This document shows, piece by piece, positions 58,475 to 64,000 of a stretch of DNA of 64,000 bases. How positions within the stretch are numbered: position 1 is the stretch's first letter; every line of letters begins with the position of its first letter. Origin of the DNA: Ziziphus jujuba (Eukaryota > Streptophyta > Magnoliopsida > Rosales > Rhamnaceae). The DNA is taken from assembly GCF_031755915.1 (NCBI RefSeq), contig NC_083382.1, forward strand, positions 1,302,001-1,366,000, written 5' to 3'. Made by a program: the position numbers and the translations under genes. The notes under the pieces were generated by a model. That model did no database searches. It had not been told where the DNA came from and saw only the letters and a program-made list of their open reading frames with translations.

Positions 58475-58559
58475 CAAAATGACTAATTTTTTTAAAATTT
58501 TTTTTTTTTACTATTCTTCAAAAAACCATTTATGGGATAACTACTTTTCGAAAAAATCC
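58475..58559 (-). repeat. Right terminal inverted repeat of the MULE
   Basis: On the minus strand it reads GGATTTTTTCGAAAAGTAGT, then ATCCCATAAATGGTTTTTTG, paired with the left terminus. Confidence 0.8.
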
Positions 58560-58568
58560 AAAATAAAA

Positions 58569-59099
58569 AAATGATGTTGGGCTTTTAGTTGTGCCTAATT
58601 TGTTAGGCTTGCGCTTGCGGACTAGATTAGATTTGGGGAATTTGGCCCAATACCCCTGTAGGACCGAGCTTCATGAATTTTACCCCCTCAATTCATTTCT
58701 TTTTTGATCTACTCCTCCAATCTTTTAAAATCCCAAAATACCCTTATGTGTTTTTTTTTATATGTTTTTTTCTTTCCTTTCTTCGACTTTTCCCCTCCAT
58801 CTCTTTATCCATAACCAGACCTTAGGAGCCCTCTGTTTCCTTTCATGAATCGGCCGGATTGTAAGCGTGGAGACTGCGCGTTTTGAAGGAGATGGTGAAG
58901 AGGCGACTCAGAGAGAAAACTGCAGGATTTTAGAGAGCCCTAGGAGCAGAAGCAGAAGCAACAGGTAGGCAACAGCTCTAATTTTGATTTTCTGTTAGTG
59001 GTGTTGGGAATTTTTTTTTTTTTTTGGAAGAAATTGTGAAAGAGAAATTGTGAAAGTTGTGTTCTGGTTTTTTTTTTTTTTTAAATAACGGTGGTGGTA
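58569..59099. other. Region upstream of gene remnants
   Basis: Resembles a 5' untranslated region with pyrimidine-rich stretches (58740-58830) and a possible splice donor CAACAG|GTAGGC near 58962. No protein domain is recognised. Confidence 0.4.
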
Positions 59100-59110
59100 G
59101 GCATTTCTTG

Positions 59111-59186
59111 CTGAGAGATATGTATGATGATATGATGCTGGATGGAGTACAGCCAAGTAGGGATACATTCCATTCTGTCATCAGTT
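59111..59186 (+). pseudogene. Fragment of a pentatricopeptide-repeat (PPR) gene
   Basis: The frame reads MYDDMMLDGVQPSRDTFHSV, which has the PPR helix-turn-helix pattern and resembles one conserved repeat of a plant mitochondrial PPR protein. It is closed by TAG after HSVIS. Only about one repeat remains, so it is a captured or decayed exon piece. Confidence 0.6.
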
Positions 59187-59270
59187 AGTGGAAAGGTGCT
59201 TTCATTTTTGTTATCATGGACTTTCATTCTTTCTGGAATTTTCCGTTTGGTTGATTTTGTTTTGTTGCAG

Positions 59271-60550
59271 GTGGATAAGCAAAATGCTCATTTCTTTGGT
59301 GTTACGATCAACGAGCAACAAGCCGAGTGTGGTATTGTAGAAAGAGTTACTTCAAATGCACAAAGCAAATTTAAGGTATGTATATTTCATATTTTTGCAT
59401 TTAAATTGTTTATATACCATGTTTGATGACTATGAACTCTCTCTCTCTCTCTCTCTGCATCTGCATTTTCTTTTGTGTTGCTGGTGTGACATTAAATTTA
59501 TAATCTAATTGCTTTATTTTCCAGTTACTTTATTTCGAGCAAGATGTGAATGGCGGTTATGGTTTGGCCCTACAGGTACCATATCTTCTTTCCTATTGTG
59601 TCTCCAATCCATTTTCCATTGTATAGTGCATATGGTTTTTGCATTCTGAAAGCTGCCATGGTTGTTTAAAAAATTTGAAGCATAGATGGAGTCAACAGTG
59701 CCAATGATCATATACAATTGGTAGAAATGTTTTGTAATAATCTTGTCATGTTAGACTTTCTGCTGTTATATCCTTCAATTTCTAAGTACTATGCGTCTCT
59801 AATTTATTTTCAAAGCATAAAATTGTGGCTGTGAAATTGTGATTTTGAATATCACACATGGGTAGAACTTAAAATTAGTAACCTACCTGTGAATGTGACA
59901 ATGATGCTCAACTTCTCTTTTCAAGTGAATGTCATTGCATTGTTTCAAGTGGTCAAGTGGTATTGGTGTGGCATTTCAATGTATTTCTGTTCAGTCCTCT
60001 GACCTCATTCCCAAGGGCTTTCTTACTTGCAATTTGACTACAATCCTTTAAACAATTGACTTATATAATTGTACTATGATTTTATGTAGCATGCTTCTTT
60101 TTATTTTACTTTGGTTCAGCAAATCTTTACCTTTAGTCAATAATTTTGTCATATGGAAATGCTTTTTTTCCCCCCACCCCTCATCAAGCCATCTAAATTT
60201 CAATATATATCATTGACACACAAAAATCATGACAGTCAATTGCCTATTTAATTAAAATTCATTTAGCAGAATCTCTTCCTATGCACATGCATTTGACATT
60301 AGTGTGGTCTCTTTACAGATGGATAATTGATCCTCCTCTGGAGGTCAATGTACCATCAAAACGCACACCATGGCCTGATGCCCCTCCTGAACTCCCTACC
60401 AATGAAAATGTAGTGTTGGGCATCCAAGAGCATGCTGTAAAGCATCCTACAAAGACCCGCACATCTAGATCAAAGAGACGAAGCAAGAGAAAGCATGACA
60501 CAAGAACGGTGGACACACAAGTTGCTTCAAAGCATTCTGAACAAATTTGA
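59271..60550 (+). pseudogene. Spliced gene remnant of unrecognised function
   Basis: Three segments look like exons. 59271-59375 (VDKQNAHFFGVTINEQQAEC, 35 codons) and 59525-59575 (LLYFEQDVNGGYGLALQ) have clean AG...GT borders and are both phase 0. 60319-60550 starts after TTTACAG and reads RWIIDPPLEVNVPSKRT, ending in a strongly basic tail (SRSKRRSKRKHD) that could be a nuclear localisation signal. The third segment needs phase 2 upstream, so an exon is missing or a splice site has changed. I do not recognise the family. It may be the 3' end of a real host gene or a fragment assembled beside transposons. Confidence 0.45.
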
Positions 60551-61075
60551 AAATCTTAGCACGAAGACGGCTAGAGATGCATGCTGCTGTGTGAATTTTA
60601 GGCATCATTCTTCAGCATCATAAAAAAATTTGAATTGCAAAGGCTTATTAGCACAGAGGCAGATGGCCTAACCTGGTATATGTGAAAAGAATTCTTCACG
60701 CTGGGCCAGTTGATAACAGGCATTGGAGTTTGAATTTTCACTTAATTTTTCACAAATTTTTTCTTTCTTTTATATATTTTTGTTTGGGATATCAGGATTC
60801 TGGTTCAGCATGAGGTATGCCAGCAAAGTCTTGCCATGTCTGCTACCTTGTAGGACTTTGTATCCAATATGTTTCGAATCTTATACATAATCTTGGAACA
60901 TAGGAATTATAGAGTTGTGTTCAGCTGGATTTTCGTAGAAAAAAAGATACCAAAATGTAATAAACAAAAAAGAAAAAAAAAAAAAAAGGAAACTTCCATA
61001 TTTGTGAAAGGATCCAATTTCTTCCATATTCAGATTTTGTTTTTAGTTTTTGTACATGATCCTCTTGTCAATAAC
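60551..61075. other. Presumed 3' flank of the gene remnant
   Basis: AT-rich, no recognised coding sequence; a run of A residues near 60965-60987 precedes the 255-bp array. Confidence 0.5.
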
Positions 61076-63720
61076 TGTTCACCATCGGGAAACTACCGAC
61101 GAAACTGTTGGGAAAATACAAATGCCCTCTGGAAAAATTACCGACAGTTTCGTCGGTAATTTCCCGAGGGTGTACAGTGCAGCATATTTTGCCAATTTTT
61201 TGGACCCCACAAGGCCCCTAAGGTGTGTTGAATGAAAAAACATGCTAAACATGGATTCTATAATTGTACTAAGGAGAGAAAATCATAAAATTTCATAAAA
61301 GTGTATCAAAGTTTGCAAAAAATTGATGACTGTTCACCCTCGGGAAATTACCGACGAAACTGTCGGGAAAATACAAATGCCCTCTGGAAAAATTACCGAC
61401 AGTTTCGTCGGTAATTTCCCGAGGGTGTACAGTGCAGCATATTTTGCCAATTTTTTGGACCCCACAAGGCCCCTAAGGTGTGTTGAATGAAAAAACATGC
61501 TAAACATGGATTCTATAATTGTACTAAGGAGAGAAAATCATAAAATTTCATAAAAGTGTATCAAAGTTTGCAAAAAATTGATGACTGTTCACCCTCGGGA
61601 AATTACCGACGAAACTGTCGAGAAAATACAAATGCCCTCTGGAAAAATTACCGACAGTTTCGTCGGTAATTTCCCGAGGGTGTACAGTGCAGCATATTTT
61701 GCCAATTTTTTGGACCCCACAAGGCCCCTAAGGTGTGTTGAATGAAAAAACATGCAAAACATGGATTCTATAATTGTACTAAAGAGATAAAATCAAAAAA
61801 TTTCATAAAAGTGTATCAAAGTTTGCAAAAAATTGATGACTGTTCACCCTCGGGAAATTACCGACGAAACTGTCGGGAAAATACAAATGCCCTCTGGAAA
61901 AATTACCGATGGTTTCGTCGGTAATTTCCCGAGGGTGTACAGTGCCGCATATTTTGCCAATTTTTTGGACCCCACAAGGCCCCTAAGGTGTGTTGAATGA
62001 AAAAACATGCAAAACATGGATTCTCTAATTGTACTAAGGAGAGAAAATCAAAAAATTTCATAAAAGTGTATCAAAGTTTGAAAAAAATTGATGACTGTTC
62101 ACCCTTGGGAAATTACCGACGAAACTGTCGGTAATTTTTCCAGAGGGCATTTGTTTTTTCCTGACAGTTTCGTCGGTAATTTCCCGATGGTGAACAGTCA
62201 TCAATTTTTTGCAAACTTTGATACACTTTTATGAAATTTTTTGATTTTCTCTCCTTAGTACAATTATAGAATCCATGTTTAGCATGTTTTTTCATTCAAC
62301 ACACCTTAGGGGCCTTGTGGGGTCCAAAAAATTGGCAAAATATGCGGCACTGTACACCCTAGGGAAATTACCAACGAAACCGTCGGTAATTTTTCCAGAG
62401 GGCATTTGTATTTTCCCGACAGTTTCGTCGGTAATGTCCCGAGGGTGAACAATCATCAATTTTTTGCAAACTTTGATACACTTTTATGAAATTTTTTGAT
62501 TTTATCTCTTTAGTACAATTATAGAATCCATGTTTTGCATGTTTTTTCATTCAACACACCTTAGGGGCCTTGTGGGGTCCAAAAAATTGGCAAAACAATA
62601 CGTACTGTACACCCTCGGGAAAGTACCGACGAAACCGTCGGTAATTTTTCCAGAGGGCATTTGTAGTGTCCCGACAGTTTCGTCGGTAATTTCCCGAGGG
62701 TGAACAGTCATCAATTTTTTTCAAACTTTGATACACTTTTATGAAATTTTTTGATTTTCTCTCCTTAGTACAATTATAGAATCCATGTTTTGCATGTTTT
62801 TTCATTCAACACACCTTAGGGGCCTTGTGGGGTCCAAAAAATTGGCAAAACAATACGTACTGTACACCCTCGGGAAAGTACCGACAAAACCGTCGGTAAT
62901 TTTTCCAGAGGGCATTTGTAGTGTCCCGACAGTTTCGTCGGTAATTTCCCGAGGGTGAACAGTCATCAATTTTTTTCAAACTTTGATACACTTTTATGAA
63001 ATTTTTTGATTTTCTCTCCTTAGTACAATTAGAGAATTCATGTTTTGCAAGTTTTTTCATTCAACACACCTTAGGGGGCTTGTGGGGTAAAAAAAATTGG
63101 CAAAATAATACGAACTGTACAGCCTCGGGAAATTACCGACGAAACTGTCGGTAATTTTTCCAGGGGGCATTTGTAGTTTCCCGACAGTTGAGTCGGTAAT
63201 TTCCCGAGGGTGAACAGTTAGCTTATTTTTTCCAAACTTTGATACACTTTTATGAAATTTAGGGATTTTCTCTCCTTAGTACAATTATAGAATCCATGTT
63301 TTGCATGTTTTTTCATTCAACACACCTTAGGGGCCATGTGGGGTCCAAAAAATTGGCAAAATATGCCGCACTATACACCCTCGGGAATTACCGACGAAAC
63401 TGTCGGTAATTTTTCCTAAAGGAATTTAGTGGTTACCGACGATTTCCTCGGGAATTACCGAGGGTGAACAGTCATCAATTTTTTTGCAAAATTTGATATA
63501 CTTTTATGAAATTTTGGGATTTTCTCTCCTTAGTACAATTTTAGAATCCCTATTTGCCATGTTTTTGCATTCAACACACATTATGGAACTTGTGGGGCCC
63601 AACAAATTGGTAAAACTTGATGGACTGTACACATTCGGAAATTACCGACGAAACCGTCGGTAATTTTTCCAGGGTTTATTTGTTGGTTACGAAAAAGCGT
63701 TTCTATAATTACCGATGGTG
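61076..63720. repeat. 255-bp tandem array with an internal inversion and hairpin in every unit
   Basis: The marker TGTTCACC(C/A)TCGGG recurs at 61076, 61331, 61586, 61841 and 62096, exactly 255 bp apart. Its reverse complement GAACAGTCATC recurs at 62192, 62447, 62702, 62957, 63212 and 63466 with spacing 255, 255, 255, 255 and 254. Orientation flips around 62145. Each unit contains a 25-bp inverted repeat (GGGAAATTACCGACGAAACT and its complement) around a loop of about 30 bases. Units at the right edge are progressively more diverged. Because 255 is divisible by three, similar short frames recur in every unit; these are not genes. Probably the subterminal array of a transposon whose body lies outside the window, but this is not proven. 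Confidence 0.9.
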
Positions 63721-64000
63721 AATTGGGAATTATCGATGCACCATCGATAATCATCTTTCCTTTAATTTTTACCACAACAGAGGGTTTTTTTTTATCTTTT
63801 ATCTTTTTTCTTTTTTTTTCAACGGTTGTCATTAGTAAAGATAGGTTCAGCATATTAAGATAACATTAGTATAGACCGTCATAACATTAAACATACGATC
63901 TACATTGAAAGTTTATTAAAGTACAAATCAACAGCATATTTTTTTCTAAAAAACATAATGTCTTGCGGACCAAATGAAGGGTTCTCCTCACTACTCATGT
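63721..64000. other. Window end, no recognised gene
   Basis: AT-rich with a small inverted repeat near 63731-63752 (ATTATCGATG / CATCGATAAT). Nothing else is visible. Confidence 0.5.

Larger units (their letters stand above)
39959..58559. mobile_element. Mutator-like element (MULE) carrying transposase and Ulp1 gene
   Basis: The left end GGTTTTTTTTGAAAAGTAGC and the inverted right end GGATTTTTTCGAAAAGTAGT are similar over roughly 85 bp, including a shared AAATGGTTTTTTGAA. Both ends are flanked by AAAATAAAA (39950-39958 and 58560-58568), a 9-bp duplication as expected for Mutator elements, though its low complexity weakens that single point. Inside are a DUF1985-Ulp1 gene on the plus strand and a MuDR-type transposase on the minus strand, converging toward 54.4-55.2 kb. 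The total is 18.6 kb, or about 10.4 kb without the nested gypsy element. Both genes have premature stops. Ulp1-carrying MULEs are known from plants (for example Kaonashi-type elements). Confidence 0.85.

Noticed and set aside
61742..63060. Repeated open frames of 60-84 codons beginning MKKHAKHGFYNCTKE
   Set aside because: They recur only because the tandem unit is 255 bp, a multiple of three. They read through the hairpin arms and have no domain.

Overview
This window is repeat-dense nuclear DNA from a flowering plant. The evidence is spliced transposases of three plant superfamilies (hAT, CACTA, Mutator-like), Ty3/gypsy retrotransposons primed by initiator-methionine tRNA, very AT-rich spacers and long homopolymer runs. 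A eudicot, perhaps a woody rosid, is my inference; the family cannot be settled from sequence alone. I see no intact ordinary host gene. Host-derived material is limited to an LRAT/NC-domain pseudogene duplicated in tandem, a short pentatricopeptide-repeat fragment, and a spliced gene remnant near 59.3-60.5 kb that I do not recognise.

Layout. 0-0.8 kb: unremarkable AT-rich DNA. 0.83-5.30 kb: a structurally complete hAT transposon with 12-bp inverted termini and a perfect 8-bp target duplication (CTGACGTG); its four-exon transposase has one frameshift in the dimerisation domain. 5.3-7.2 kb: AT-rich DNA with a possible small CACTA-type element. 7.3-11.3 kb: two copies of the LRAT-like pseudogene. 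The second copy is split by a 20.8-kb CACTA element (11.29-32.11 kb) and resumes at about 32.1-32.6 kb. The CACTA element carries a TNP2-type transposase (plus strand), a divergent gene ending in a Ulp1-like protease domain (minus strand), two mutually inverted tandem arrays of GCGACGC-containing units, and two nested solo LTRs of about 3 kb, each with its own 5-bp target duplication.

33.19-39.53 kb: a young LTR retrotransposon on the minus strand (TSD CTTTC; LTRs differ at one of 1,142 bases by eye) with one long open gag-protease frame, in which reverse transcriptase, RNase H and integrase are reduced to short spliced-together scraps. This is a TR-GAG-like non-autonomous element. 39.96-58.56 kb: an 18.6-kb Mutator-like element with terminal inverted repeats, a 9-bp target duplication, a DUF1985-Ulp1 gene on the plus strand and a MuDR-type transposase on the minus strand, both decayed. 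Nested in its Ulp1 gene is an older, full-length gypsy relative of the 33-kb element (44.23-52.43 kb; TSD CATCA) that keeps all pol domains but is broken by stops and a frameshift.

58.6-60.6 kb holds gene remnants. 61.08-63.7 kb is a 255-bp tandem array whose left half is direct and right half inverted, every unit carrying a long hairpin.

The genes do not form a pathway; the window is a stack of nested insertions. The most unusual points are the mosaic gag-only retrotransposon beside its pol-bearing relative, two unrelated DNA-transposon superfamilies each with a Ulp1 protease gene, the two-type higher-order array in the CACTA element, and the inverted 255-bp array. Many premature stops are of the kind made by C-to-T change, as expected for methylated, silenced repeats.
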